From Paenibacillus pinihumi DSM 23905 = JCM 16419 (GTDB taxonomy: Bacteria; Bacillota; Bacilli; Paenibacillales; Paenibacillaceae): a stretch of DNA of 64,000 nt. Shown one piece after another: positions 22,601-32,068 of this stretch. Position 1 is the stretch's first letter. Every line of letters begins with the position of its first letter. The translations under genes were made by a program, and so were the position numbers. The stretch is taken from positions 145,843 through 209,842 of the forward strand of contig NZ_AULX01000019.1 of the NCBI RefSeq assembly GCF_000422505.1, read 5' to 3'. The notes under the pieces were generated by a model, which was given only the letters and a program-made list of their open reading frames with translations, was not told where the DNA came from and ran no database searches.

Positions 22601-25600
22601 GCACCGTCAGGCATTGCCTGAACCCGAGTGGAGCATCACCTATAATGACGGGACTTTTGTTGAGCCCCGGAATGAATCCGAACAGAAATTGGCTGAGATT
22701 TGGAGCTCTATTCTGGCTGTGTCCACGATTGGGGCGTACGACCATTTCTTTGATTTAGGCGGGCATTCCTTAACTGCCTTGAAGCTCATCACGGAAGTGA
22801 AGAAGCAGTTTCAAATTCAGCTTCCTCTGCAAGATGTGTTCAATACGCCTGTGCTCTCAGATATGGCGGCTCTGATCAGCGGAAACGAGGAAACGGATTA
22901 TTCCGCAATAGAACCTGCTCCGGCGGCGGAATTTTATCCGGTGTCGTCCTCGCAAAAAAGACTGTTTATTTTAAATGGAATGGCAGGAATGGATACCGCA
23001 TATAACATGCCGTTTGTTATGCGGCTGGAAGGATGTCTTGATGTTAAGCGTTTGGAGCTTGCTTTTCAAACGCTGATCTCACGTCATGAATCATTGCGAA
23101 CCTCCTTTGATTTCATGAAGGGCGAGCCGATTCAGCGGGTGCATGAGAACGTGTCTTTTGCCATAAAGCATTTGGAAGCTCATCCCGGTCAGAGCGTGGA
23201 GGAAATCGTGGATTCGTTCGTCGCACCGTTTGAGCTTGGCTCAGCTCCTTTACTTCGGGCTGGATGTGCCAAGCTGAAGGAAGAGCAGCATGTCTTAATT
23301 ATCGATATTCATCATATCGTTGCCGACGGTTCCTCCATCGCCCTGATCGTAAAAGAATTCAGCGATCTGTACAACAGCGGTGCAGATCGTTCTGATAACG
23401 GGGATGGGCTTGGCTCACAAGCTCAGCGAATCCAATACAAGGATTATGCCGTATGGCAAAATACACAACTCGGTTCCGGATTGTTGCAGCAGCAGGAACG
23501 CTTCTGGCTTGAACAATTTGCTGATGAACCTCCTGTGCTTAATTTGCTGACAGATTACCCTCGTCCGCAAATCCAGAACTTTGAAGGAGCAGTAGTCTCC
23601 GTGGATATTGACCGGGAGCTGTCATCCCAGTTAAAGCAACTGGCAAATGACACGGGAGCGACCTTATATATGGTACTGTTTGCCGCCTACAGCATTCTGC
23701 TGGGCAAATATGCCTCACAAGAGGATATCGTCATCGGCTCCCCGACAGCCGGCAGATCCCATGCGGATGTGCTTCAAACGATCGGCATGTTTGTCAATAC
23801 GCTCGCTATACGCGTGAAGCCGGAAGCGAATAAGTCGTTTGCAGCTTTCGTGAATGAGGTGAAGCAAAGCGCACTTCAAGCTTTCGAGCATCAAGACTAC
23901 CCGTATGGAGAACTTGTCGAGAAGCTCAGGTTAAGGCGGGATTTGAGCCGCAATCCGCTATTCGATACGGTGTTCACACTGCAGAACATCGATATCCAAG
24001 AGGCTGCGCTAAACGGACTCACTGTTCAATCCAGTTCTTGGGATGGCCGGATGTCCAAATTTGATTTGACATTAACGGTTATAGAGAAGGATCAAGGAAT
24101 GGTCGTCGATGCAGAATTTGCGGTCAAACTGTTCAAGCCCGAAACGATAACTCGTATGCTGAAGCATTTTGTCGAGGTTTTGCGTGCAATTGCCGGGAAT
24201 GGACAGATCAAGCTGTCAGATATCGAGTTGTTGTCTGCTGAGGAACGCGACCAGGTACTAATTCATTTCAATGGTTCAAAGCAGAATTTTGAGCAGCATC
24301 GTACGGCTCATGAATTATTTGCTGAGCAGGCCTCGCGAACGCCGGAGCATATTGCGGTCGTATTCAAAGACCGGCAGCTGACTTACCGGGAATTGGACAA
24401 GCAAGCGGACCGGCTTGCTTTTATTTTGCAAGAAAAAGGCGTCAAGGCTGGACAAGTTACGGCGATTCTAATCGAGCATTCGATCGAGATGATCGTTGCT
24501 GTACTGGGTGTGTTGAAGGCGGGAGGTGCATATGTTCCGATTGACCATGAATATCCGGAGGATCGGATCGCTTATATTTTGGAGGATAGCGGGGCTGGTT
24601 TGCTGCTTACCAAAAATAGTTTGATGCCTTCAAGGGGCTGGAAGATCGAAAACATAGACCTGGAAGAAATACTGGCGTTGCCGGCAGATTTCCAAGTTGG
24701 GAAGCCGCTGTCACCGGTACATTGCTCCTCATCAGACCTGGCCTATATGATTTACACCTCCGGTTCCACAGGCAAGCCGAAAGGGGTCATGATCGAGCAT
24801 CGCTCCTTACTGAATATGACGAGGTGGTATCAAACCTATTATAAGCTGACAACAGAAGACAAATGTACAAAGTATGCGGGATTTGGTTTTGATGCTTCTG
24901 TATGGGAGATTTTCCCTGCTCTATTATCAGGCAGCGAGCTTCATATTATACCGGATGAAATTCGATATGATGTGCATCAATTGGCGGATTATTATAATAA
25001 CCGGCATATTACCGTCAGTTTCTTGCCTACAGCGGTTTGCGAGCAATTTTGCCAGCTTGATAACGATTCGCTGCGCGTTTTGATTACCGGAGGGGATAAA
25101 CTCAGAACATATCGCTTTGGGTCCTACGAAATCGTCAATAACTATGGCCCGACGGAGAATACGATTGTAACTACGGCATTTAAGGTGAATGGGGAATACG
25201 ACAATATTCCGATCGGTAAACCAATCGACAATGTGCGGGTTTATATTCTTGATCCGAATAATAAGCTTCTCCCTGTAGGGGTTCCGGGAGAGCTGTGCAT
25301 AGCGGGGGACAGCTTGGCACGGGGATATATGAATCGCCCTGACCTGACGGCGGAGAAGTTTACGACGGATCCCTTCTATCCAGGCGAGAGGATGTATAAA
25401 ACCGGGGATTTGGCGAGATGGCTACCGGAAGGTATCCTGGAATATTTGGGCCGGATGGATGAACAGGTCAAAATCCGCGGATATCGTATCGAATTGGGTG
25501 AAATTGAAAATGTCCTTCTGAAACAGGCAGGAATCCGTGAGGCAGTTGTCACGGTCGTGGAGAATTTGAAACAAGAAAAGGAACTTTGTGCTTATGTTTC

Positions 25601-28600
25601 GGCGTCCCGCAAGTTCTCGGTAAGGGAAATGCGAGAGTGTCTGGCTTTGGAGCTGCCGGAATATATGCTCCCCGTCCACTATGTATTTCTGGATAAATTG
25701 CCGTTGACCGCGAACGGGAAAGTGGATCGCCGCGCATTGCCTGAGCCCGATTTTGCTTTCGCAGCTGCAGCTAACTATGTTCCGCCGCGCAGTGAAATGG
25801 AGCAGCGGCTGGCGGAGCTCTGGTCAGAGGTGCTCAGTGCTTCTCCTATTGGGGCATACAGCCATTTCTTCGAACAGGGCGGACATTCCTTGAAAGCCGC
25901 AACGCTGACGGCCCATATTCGAGAAGCTTTTCATGTCGATTTTCCGATAAGCGGAATCTTTCAATATCCGGTTCTGGAACAAATGGCGGCAAGTATCGAT
26001 GCACTCGAACGGACGCGATACTCCTTGATCGAACGTGTACCCGACCAGGAGTACTATCCAGTTTCGTCAGCACAGAAGCGTTTGCTTATTCTAAATGAGC
26101 TCGAAGGGGCCGGTCTAACTTATAATATGCCTTTTGTTATGCAGATATCAGGAAATATAGACCGTTTCCGGTTACAGCAGGCGTTTGATGGTCTGATTCG
26201 CAGACATGAAGCGCTTAGAACTTCTTTTGATATGAGAGAGGGAGAGTTGGTTCAAATCGTGTATCCGGAAGTCTCATTTGCGATTGGGCAGATAGAGTTA
26301 GCGGATGATTCGAGCCAAATAAAGAAAGCCGTCCAGCAATTTGTCCAGCCTTTTCACTTGCAGGAAGCGCCGTTAATTCGCGCGAGCCTGGCCAGTCTGC
26401 GGACGGACAAGCATATTTTAATGATTGATCTTCATCATACGGTTTCAGACGGGGCTTCGGTTCGCCTTCTGGTCGAAGAGCTCGGTTGGTTATACAACGG
26501 CGAACAGCTCGCTGAAACGGCAACACGGATCGAATATAAGGATTATGCGGCATGGCAAAGTAAAATGCATCAGACGGAAGCGTATGAGAAGCAAGAGCAA
26601 TATTGGCTCGAACGCTTCTCGGGAGAATTGCCTGTGCTAACTCTCCCGGCAGATTACCAGCGGCCGCTAATGCAGAGCTTCGAAGGGGATGCTTTCTCTG
26701 TTGTAATCGATATTGATTTGAGCTCCCGGATTCGAGAGGCGGTTGCCGAAACGGGAACTACATTGTATATGTTCCTTCTTGCCGGGTACAACATTCTCTT
26801 GTCAAAATATGCGAATCAGGAGGATATCATCGTAGGCACCCCGACGGCGGGAAGATGGCAGAAAGAACTGGAGACCGTCGTAGGCATGTTCGTGAATACC
26901 CTTGCGATTCGGAACCGGCCTGAAGGGGAAAAACGATTCAGGGTCTTCTTGGAGGAAGTTAAGGAGCATTCGTTGCAAGCGTTTGAAAATCAGATGGTCC
27001 AGTACGAGGATTTGCTCGATAAGTTGGACATCAAGCGGGATGTAAGCCGAAATCCATTGTTCGATACGATGTTTGCTGTGGATAATGTCGGCATTGAGGA
27101 AATTCGGATGGATGATCTGCACATTGAGCCGTACCCGTTCGATAACGGCGCATCCAAATTCGATTTGATGCTTACGGCGTCCGAAGAAGGTTCGCATATC
27201 CGCTTGGACGTTGAATATGCAGTGAAACTGTTCCGTAAAGGTACGGTCGAGCGCATGATTGCCCATTATGTTCAAATATTGCAAACCGTGGCGGCAAACT
27301 TGGAAATACTGCTGTCGGACATCGGATTGTTGCTGGAGGAAGAACGGCGCCAGATCATTGTGGATTTCAACAGCACAACAACAAATTATCCCCGTCAAAC
27401 GATACATGAACTGTTCGAGGAGCAGGCGGCCCGGCATGCGGAGAGAATTGCGGTTGTATGTGACGGCATAGAGTTGACGTACGGCAAATTAAATGCCAAG
27501 GCCAATCAGCTTGCCAAAGTTTTGCGGGACAAAGGCATCGGTCCGGACAGGGTCGTTGCGATCATGGGAGACCGTAGCTTGGAAATGATTATAGGCATGC
27601 TTGCCATTTTAAAAGCAGGAGGCGCCTATCTCCCTATTGACCCGGATTATCCGAAAGATCGGATTGAATATTTCTTTAACAATAGCGGGGCCAAATTGCT
27701 GCTCGTCGGGAACGGCCATGCGGACAGAGCGATGGATGGCGTGGAAACTATTGTGATCGATCACCGGCAGCTGGGTGACGATGATGCGCCTAATCTTCAC
27801 CATGAGACAACCACCAGTCATCTCGCCTATGTCATGTATACATCAGGATCAACCGGATTGCCGAAAGGGGTCATGGTCGAACATCTCGGTGTTGCCAGAC
27901 TGGTCAGAAATACGAATTATGTGCGTTTTACTAAAGATGACCGTGTATTGCAAACGGCAGCTCCTGTATTTGATGTCAGCGTATTTGATATTTGGGGTGC
28001 TTTGCTGAACGGAGCGCAGTTGTACTTGGTCGATAAATTTACGCTGCTTGATTCGGACAGGCTTGAATCCGTACTGCGGCAGCATCGCATAACGGCTTTA
28101 TGGTTAACATCGCCGCTCTTCACTCAGTTCGCTCAGCAAAAGCCGGATATGTTCCGCACCGTAAACTATCTGATCGTCGGCGGAGATGTTCTCTCACCGA
28201 AGCATATTCAGCTCGTAAGGGAACACTGCAAACATTTAACCGTGGTAAACGGGTACGGACCGACAGAGAATACTTCATTTTCCTGCTGCTTCATCATCGA
28301 AGAGGCTTACGAGAAAAGTGTGCCGATCGGGCCGCCGATCAGCAATTCAACGGCATATATCGTTGATAGATACGGAAATTTGAACCCTATCGGTGTTCCT
28401 GGTGAACTATGGGTCGGCGGAGACGGCGTTGCTCGGGGATACATGAAAAATGAAGAGTTAACGAGGGAGAAGTTCATTCCGAATCCCTTTGTTCCGGGTG
28501 ACCGGATTTATCGGACAGGGGATGCGGCGAAATGGCTCCCGGACGGATCCATTGAGTTTATTGGCAGAATCGATAACCAGGTTAAAATCAGGGGCTTTCG

Positions 28601-30743
28601 TGTCGAAATCGGAGAGATTGAAAATGTTCTGCTCAGCCATCCGGCGATCAAAGAGGCGGTTATTCTCGTAAAGCACGACGAGGAATCAAACAAGTTCCTC
28701 TGTGCTTATGTTGTGGCTGATGTGGAATTGACCTTTCAATCCCTCAAGGAATTCCTGACTCAGCAGCTTCCTGATTACATGATTCCGTCCGTATTTATTT
28801 TCATGGAGCAGCTTCCGTTGAACATCAACGGCAAAGTCGATCGAAAAGCACTCCCTGAGCCGGAGTATCACGGATCGGAAGCAGAATATACTCCGCCAAG
28901 AGATGAGACGGAGAACACCATCGTGCAGGTTTGGTCGGAAATTCTGGGAATTGATCAAATCAGCGTGCATAGCAATTTCTTTGAGCTTGGGGGACATTCC
29001 TTAAAGGCCATGCAAATGGTATCGAAGCTCTCTGGCACCGGGTGGGATATAAGCATAAACCAAGTGTTTGCCCATCAAACCCCTGCCGAACTGGCGGCTT
29101 ATGCGAACCGGTTCAAAACGGCTGCTACGGAGGAACGCATTGCTGATATATCGAGGGCTGAACAGTTGCTAAGCTCCCGCCTGCAGCGGACCTGTAAATG
29201 GCAGACCTGTTTCGCTCCGGACACAGAATTTATCGTTGTTCACATAACCGGCATTAATGAGACATTGAAGCATGAAGCGGAATGTTTAATCGCCCAACAT
29301 CTGGACGAGCGTATTCACCCGCATTATTTGATCGATGCGAACGAACAGCTTCATTTACAGCAGGAAGAAGGAGAGGCTTGGGTTGATCGTATGCTTGATT
29401 CGGTCGCACGGATGCAGGAGTCGTATGCTGGCGGGATCACGAGTCGACAGGTTGCTAAAGAATACCCCCTTTCCCCTTCCCAGATGTATCATTTCATTCA
29501 TAAAGACGTATCGGGGACGATGGTGAAATGGAATAAGGTGATTCAACCGCAGTTGCTGCAGCAGGTGATCGGGCAAATTGTATCTGTAGAGGAAGTGATG
29601 CGCAGTGTATTAGTTGAAGAGAAGGAAGCCCGGAAGGAATACTGGCGGCTTCATGAATCTCCGGAGCAACTCGAACTGCCTGTGATCGACATATCTCATT
29701 ACGAACGGAGAACGCAGGTGAATATCCTGAGATCACTTATGGACAAGTTCTTTATTAAGCCGTATACGGAACAGGATCCATTAATGTATCGTGTGCTGTT
29801 GGTCAAACAAAACGTGAAGGAATATGTACTGCTGCTTCCGTTCTCGCATACGATTTTTGATTATATGAGTAATGAAGTACTTCGTAATCAAGTTCTTGAG
29901 GGCTATGAGCTATTGAGCCAAGGGAGAGTTTTTGAGCCGAAACGAACCAATACCTATACCGATTTCATAGCGCAAATTACCAAAGGTCCTGAAGGAATCT
30001 CGCCACAACGATTCAAGGAGTTGTTCGACCTTCCATCCTTCGGAACAGCTGCAAGAGAGGTTATCGCAAAAATGCAGAAACGGGGCATCAGTTCTCCTGC
30101 GGAGATCACGATCATCAACCATAGCATGCGTCTGGAACTGCCGCTGGGGCAGGACAATGATCCGGAGGTTAGATGGGGGATCGCTGTCGGCATCTTTGCA
30201 GAGTTCTTCGGCGCGTATTTGGATATGCAGCAAATCCCGGCATGGATGACCCATTTCGGAAGGCAGTATGAAGATAAAACCTATTTTGACATCGTTGGCG
30301 AATGTATCGACTATATTCCGATGCTGTTGAAGCGCGAACAAGATATGAACACACAGAGCGAAATGATCAGACAAAAACTGCAAACCGCCTTGGACCACAA
30401 TATCCATTTTGCGAACCTGATGTATAACGAGTCGGCAGATTCATCCTTTATGGAAGAAAGAGATAGTCTGGCAACCGTATTTGAGGAGATGCCTATCAAT
30501 TTCAACTATCTCGGTGATCTTAGTGAAGAAGCTGACTTGGACTATCTGGATGCAGAAGGCGTGAATTGCGATGATCCGAATCGAATTTTGTTTATGACGT
30601 GGTGCAGGGGAGATCAAATTCATATTACGCTTGTGATCCCTGTAGTGGAGAATAAAGAGTCGATACGCAGCAAGCTTGATGAAGCGGCACGGAAACAAAT
30701 GAAGAACTATCATGCTCCACCACTGAAAGGTGCAAATATATGA
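19689..30743 (+). CDS. Lipopeptide synthetase 3: C-A-PCP-C-A-PCP-C-A-PCP plus terminal condensation-like domain
   Basis: Three-module NRPS. ATG 19689 is preferred over ATG 19683 because it lies 8 bases after AAGGAG, whereas 19683 is only 2 away. Domains: C6 (HHIIMDG 20118), A6 (about 21120-22620, code DAFWIGGTFK = Val), PCP6 (Ser 22767), C7 (HHIVADG 23310), A7 (about 24300-25740, code DAWFIGNIVK, Leu-like), PCP7 (Ser 25887), C8 (HHTVSDG 26433), A8 (about 27390-28860, code DVFWIGGSFK, Val-like aliphatic), PCP8 (GGHSLKA, Ser 28998). After PCP8 come about 115 unassigned residues and a divergent C/E-like domain (SHTIFDY 29844, INFNYLGDL near 30500). No alpha/beta-hydrolase thioesterase or GxSxG is visible, so release must use this last domain or an enzyme in trans. 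The gene overlaps the exporter by ATGA. Confidence 0.95.
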   Translation: MNEKLSIGGIYNLTPMQEGMLFHTYLNPESAAYFEQFSCTVSGQLDVGLLESSFNALIEKYDVLRLNFLHENMKNPKQIVFKKRAMSVFYENLSHLDEAEQVQYIQRFVQADQKKGFDLAKEMLLRAAVLQMDDHRYKLIWSYHHIIMDGWCLKTIVQELFGVYGALSKGEAVELDEAPPFASYIQWLDRQNRDEARNYWADYLQDYDSTIELPSFGMRPGGIIKTPDGKASSSRGLQQQEEHLPVDCSYLISEETTLRLEQLARANQVTLNTVLQSAWALLLGRYNGTEDVVFGSVTSGRPAEVEGVEEMVGLFINTVPIRVTFGGDQSFSSLIQQVQQISLETQNYDFYPLAEIQNLSTMKRNLINHIYAFQNYPVSADPVDESEPPFSITELEDFEQTHYDFNLILMPHEGLKVKFKYNAARYDSSAMDRLFEHYEHVLSQISRNPNVRIREISIITDNESRKIRHQFNDTAGEYPRDQTIVQLFERQAGRVPSHTALVHKDVRMTYGELNVKVNRLASRLRRRGVGPGQIVGLIGDRTAETVVGMLGILKAGGAYLPIDPEYPADRMEYMLYDSQAKWIVTPKCYEDIRVGGIEMIILDEEEREEDLPPISQLPSDELPASNALTPSSLAYVMYTSGSTGRPKGVMVQHRNVVRLVQNTNYVPFQQGDRILQTGAPVFDACTFEIWGALLNGLELYMIDKESILDAGQLGKALRDYGITTLWMTAPLFNQLAQQQPALFRPVRHLIIGGDVLSPKHIQLVAEHCEKTTMINGYGPTENTTFSTCHTIRSYEETNIPIGGPIAHSTVYVVDMYGHLSPIGVPGELWVGGDGVALGYINNEALTSEKFMNNPFADGDRIYRTGDAVRWLPDGAVEFIGRLDQQVKIRGFRVEIGEIETRIQLHEGVKEAAVKIWDKGESNKSLCAYVVCGDSLSAADLKEYLSRSIPDYMIPTNWTFMDQLPLNPNGKVHRQALPEPEWSITYNDGTFVEPRNESEQKLAEIWSSILAVSTIGAYDHFFDLGGHSLTALKLITEVKKQFQIQLPLQDVFNTPVLSDMAALISGNEETDYSAIEPAPAAEFYPVSSSQKRLFILNGMAGMDTAYNMPFVMRLEGCLDVKRLELAFQTLISRHESLRTSFDFMKGEPIQRVHENVSFAIKHLEAHPGQSVEEIVDSFVAPFELGSAPLLRAGCAKLKEEQHVLIIDIHHIVADGSSIALIVKEFSDLYNSGADRSDNGDGLGSQAQRIQYKDYAVWQNTQLGSGLLQQQERFWLEQFADEPPVLNLLTDYPRPQIQNFEGAVVSVDIDRELSSQLKQLANDTGATLYMVLFAAYSILLGKYASQEDIVIGSPTAGRSHADVLQTIGMFVNTLAIRVKPEANKSFAAFVNEVKQSALQAFEHQDYPYGELVEKLRLRRDLSRNPLFDTVFTLQNIDIQEAALNGLTVQSSSWDGRMSKFDLTLTVIEKDQGMVVDAEFAVKLFKPETITRMLKHFVEVLRAIAGNGQIKLSDIELLSAEERDQVLIHFNGSKQNFEQHRTAHELFAEQASRTPEHIAVVFKDRQLTYRELDKQADRLAFILQEKGVKAGQVTAILIEHSIEMIVAVLGVLKAGGAYVPIDHEYPEDRIAYILEDSGAGLLLTKNSLMPSRGWKIENIDLEEILALPADFQVGKPLSPVHCSSSDLAYMIYTSGSTGKPKGVMIEHRSLLNMTRWYQTYYKLTTEDKCTKYAGFGFDASVWEIFPALLSGSELHIIPDEIRYDVHQLADYYNNRHITVSFLPTAVCEQFCQLDNDSLRVLITGGDKLRTYRFGSYEIVNNYGPTENTIVTTAFKVNGEYDNIPIGKPIDNVRVYILDPNNKLLPVGVPGELCIAGDSLARGYMNRPDLTAEKFTTDPFYPGERMYKTGDLARWLPEGILEYLGRMDEQVKIRGYRIELGEIENVLLKQAGIREAVVTVVENLKQEKELCAYVSASRKFSVREMRECLALELPEYMLPVHYVFLDKLPLTANGKVDRRALPEPDFAFAAAANYVPPRSEMEQRLAELWSEVLSASPIGAYSHFFEQGGHSLKAATLTAHIREAFHVDFPISGIFQYPVLEQMAASIDALERTRYSLIERVPDQEYYPVSSAQKRLLILNELEGAGLTYNMPFVMQISGNIDRFRLQQAFDGLIRRHEALRTSFDMREGELVQIVYPEVSFAIGQIELADDSSQIKKAVQQFVQPFHLQEAPLIRASLASLRTDKHILMIDLHHTVSDGASVRLLVEELGWLYNGEQLAETATRIEYKDYAAWQSKMHQTEAYEKQEQYWLERFSGELPVLTLPADYQRPLMQSFEGDAFSVVIDIDLSSRIREAVAETGTTLYMFLLAGYNILLSKYANQEDIIVGTPTAGRWQKELETVVGMFVNTLAIRNRPEGEKRFRVFLEEVKEHSLQAFENQMVQYEDLLDKLDIKRDVSRNPLFDTMFAVDNVGIEEIRMDDLHIEPYPFDNGASKFDLMLTASEEGSHIRLDVEYAVKLFRKGTVERMIAHYVQILQTVAANLEILLSDIGLLLEEERRQIIVDFNSTTTNYPRQTIHELFEEQAARHAERIAVVCDGIELTYGKLNAKANQLAKVLRDKGIGPDRVVAIMGDRSLEMIIGMLAILKAGGAYLPIDPDYPKDRIEYFFNNSGAKLLLVGNGHADRAMDGVETIVIDHRQLGDDDAPNLHHETTTSHLAYVMYTSGSTGLPKGVMVEHLGVARLVRNTNYVRFTKDDRVLQTAAPVFDVSVFDIWGALLNGAQLYLVDKFTLLDSDRLESVLRQHRITALWLTSPLFTQFAQQKPDMFRTVNYLIVGGDVLSPKHIQLVREHCKHLTVVNGYGPTENTSFSCCFIIEEAYEKSVPIGPPISNSTAYIVDRYGNLNPIGVPGELWVGGDGVARGYMKNEELTREKFIPNPFVPGDRIYRTGDAAKWLPDGSIEFIGRIDNQVKIRGFRVEIGEIENVLLSHPAIKEAVILVKHDEESNKFLCAYVVADVELTFQSLKEFLTQQLPDYMIPSVFIFMEQLPLNINGKVDRKALPEPEYHGSEAEYTPPRDETENTIVQVWSEILGIDQISVHSNFFELGGHSLKAMQMVSKLSGTGWDISINQVFAHQTPAELAAYANRFKTAATEERIADISRAEQLLSSRLQRTCKWQTCFAPDTEFIVVHITGINETLKHEAECLIAQHLDERIHPHYLIDANEQLHLQQEEGEAWVDRMLDSVARMQESYAGGITSRQVAKEYPLSPSQMYHFIHKDVSGTMVKWNKVIQPQLLQQVIGQIVSVEEVMRSVLVEEKEARKEYWRLHESPEQLELPVIDISHYERRTQVNILRSLMDKFFIKPYTEQDPLMYRVLLVKQNVKEYVLLLPFSHTIFDYMSNEVLRNQVLEGYELLSQGRVFEPKRTNTYTDFIAQITKGPEGISPQRFKELFDLPSFGTAAREVIAKMQKRGISSPAEITIINHSMRLELPLGQDNDPEVRWGIAVGIFAEFFGAYLDMQQIPAWMTHFGRQYEDKTYFDIVGECIDYIPMLLKREQDMNTQSEMIRQKLQTALDHNIHFANLMYNESADSSFMEERDSLATVFEEMPINFNYLGDLSEEADLDYLDAEGVNCDDPNRILFMTWCRGDQIHITLVIPVVENKESIRSKLDEAARKQMKNYHAPPLKGANI

Positions 30744-32026
30744 GGGACGCCAGAAATATTGTTATCTTCAGTTTGAGCAGATTAATCACAGAGCTGGGAA
30801 CATCCATTTTTCGCTTTGCTCTTAGTCTTTATATTTTGGATCTTACCGGATCAGCGAGCATGTTTGCTCTTGTGTTGAGTTTTACTTATATCCCGGGTAT
30901 TTTCGTGAACATTTTCGCCGGTGTTTTTGTGGATCGCAGCAAAAATAAAAAGCGGATTATGGTTGTTTCCGATTTTCTCAGCGGCACTTCGATCTTAATG
31001 TTAATGCTCATGTTTCAGTTTTATCATGACAGCATTTGGCTGTTTGTCGTTTATGCGATGATCATGAGTGCACTTCAGGCGTTGTTTACATTAACGTTAA
31101 ATTCTTCTGTTCCTGACATTGTTGCCCCTGAGCGGGTAGCTACGGTCAATTCCAGCAACCAGAGCATCGGAGCCCTGATTAGTATATTGGGGCCGGTGAT
31201 CGGTGCTGCAGCCTATATTAAATTCGGGCTGGAGCAAATTTTCTTAATCGAGGGATTCGCGTTCATTCTTTCCGCATTTCTCAATATGTTTTTGCAATTC
31301 TCTAAACGCCAAGGGCAGATGGAAGAGCATAAACCTTACTTGGAAAGCGTGAAAGAAGTTTACCGGTATATTCAGCGGCGCGCTGCAATAAAGTATTTGC
31401 TGGCCATTTTTGTTGTCGTTAACTTTGTGATTGCGCCGGCTGTTTCTCTCATCTTGCCTTTTATCGTCTATCAGGCTCTGGATATGACGCCGCAGCAGTT
31501 GTCCTATATTGAAGCAGCGCTTGCGGCAGGCATTATCATTGGAGCCATAGTAGTGTCAGTACCTTCCGTTAATCGCTTTATCACTAATAAGATTTTCATT
31601 TTAATCCAGCTGCAAGCGTTGATGATCATTTTATGGATGTTTCCGGAATGGTCGATCTTTGATACGAGCACCAAGGTTATGCTGATGGTCGGATACATGA
31701 TCGTCTTGTCACTTACGGGAGTTTTCACCACGATGGGCAATATACCCATGCTCTCTTATGTACAGATTCACACTCCTGAGCAAATAAGAGCTAGCATTTT
31801 AGGGGTGGTAAGCACGGTTACTACTATTGCGGTCCCTGTTGGAATGTTGGTTTATGGTGCTTTGTTGGAGATGATGAATTGGTATTATATTACGGTAATT
31901 TCAGGAATAGGCCTGCTCGTTGTCGGTTTTATAGCTCATCGCAACCGCGAGCTCAGAGAGTTTTTTACCCTGGGCAGCGAGGCGGAGCCGGAGCCTGTAA
32001 GAAGTTTTGAAGCACACGAAGCCTGA
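30740..32026 (+). CDS. MFS efflux transporter (DHA3-like), probable lipopeptide exporter
   Basis: 428-residue membrane protein with about 12 hydrophobic segments. An early conserved stretch (FAGVFVDRSKNKKRIMVVSD) matches the loop 2-3 motif of the MFS_3/DHA3 group, known for macrolide-type efflux. Its ATG overlaps the TGA of synthetase 3 (ATGA), so translation is coupled to the NRPS. This placement argues that it exports the product or gives self-resistance. Most lipopeptide clusters of this group use ABC exporters, so an MFS as the only visible exporter is notable; an ABC exporter could still lie to the left of the window. Confidence 0.9.
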   Translation: MRDARNIVIFSLSRLITELGTSIFRFALSLYILDLTGSASMFALVLSFTYIPGIFVNIFAGVFVDRSKNKKRIMVVSDFLSGTSILMLMLMFQFYHDSIWLFVVYAMIMSALQALFTLTLNSSVPDIVAPERVATVNSSNQSIGALISILGPVIGAAAYIKFGLEQIFLIEGFAFILSAFLNMFLQFSKRQGQMEEHKPYLESVKEVYRYIQRRAAIKYLLAIFVVVNFVIAPAVSLILPFIVYQALDMTPQQLSYIEAALAAGIIIGAIVVSVPSVNRFITNKIFILIQLQALMIILWMFPEWSIFDTSTKVMLMVGYMIVLSLTGVFTTMGNIPMLSYVQIHTPEQIRASILGVVSTVTTIAVPVGMLVYGALLEMMNWYYITVISGIGLLVVGFIAHRNRELREFFTLGSEAEPEPVRSFEAHEA

Positions 32027-32068
32027 CACTCTATTCAAATGATAAAGACAAAGGAGGATTAATTAAAG

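Noticed and set aside
26802..27437. Long reverse-strand open frame (211 codons) inside synthetase 3, and similar ones elsewhere in the NRPS genes
   Set aside because: They lie antisense to conserved C, A or E domains, have no ribosome site and match no family; they follow from codon bias.
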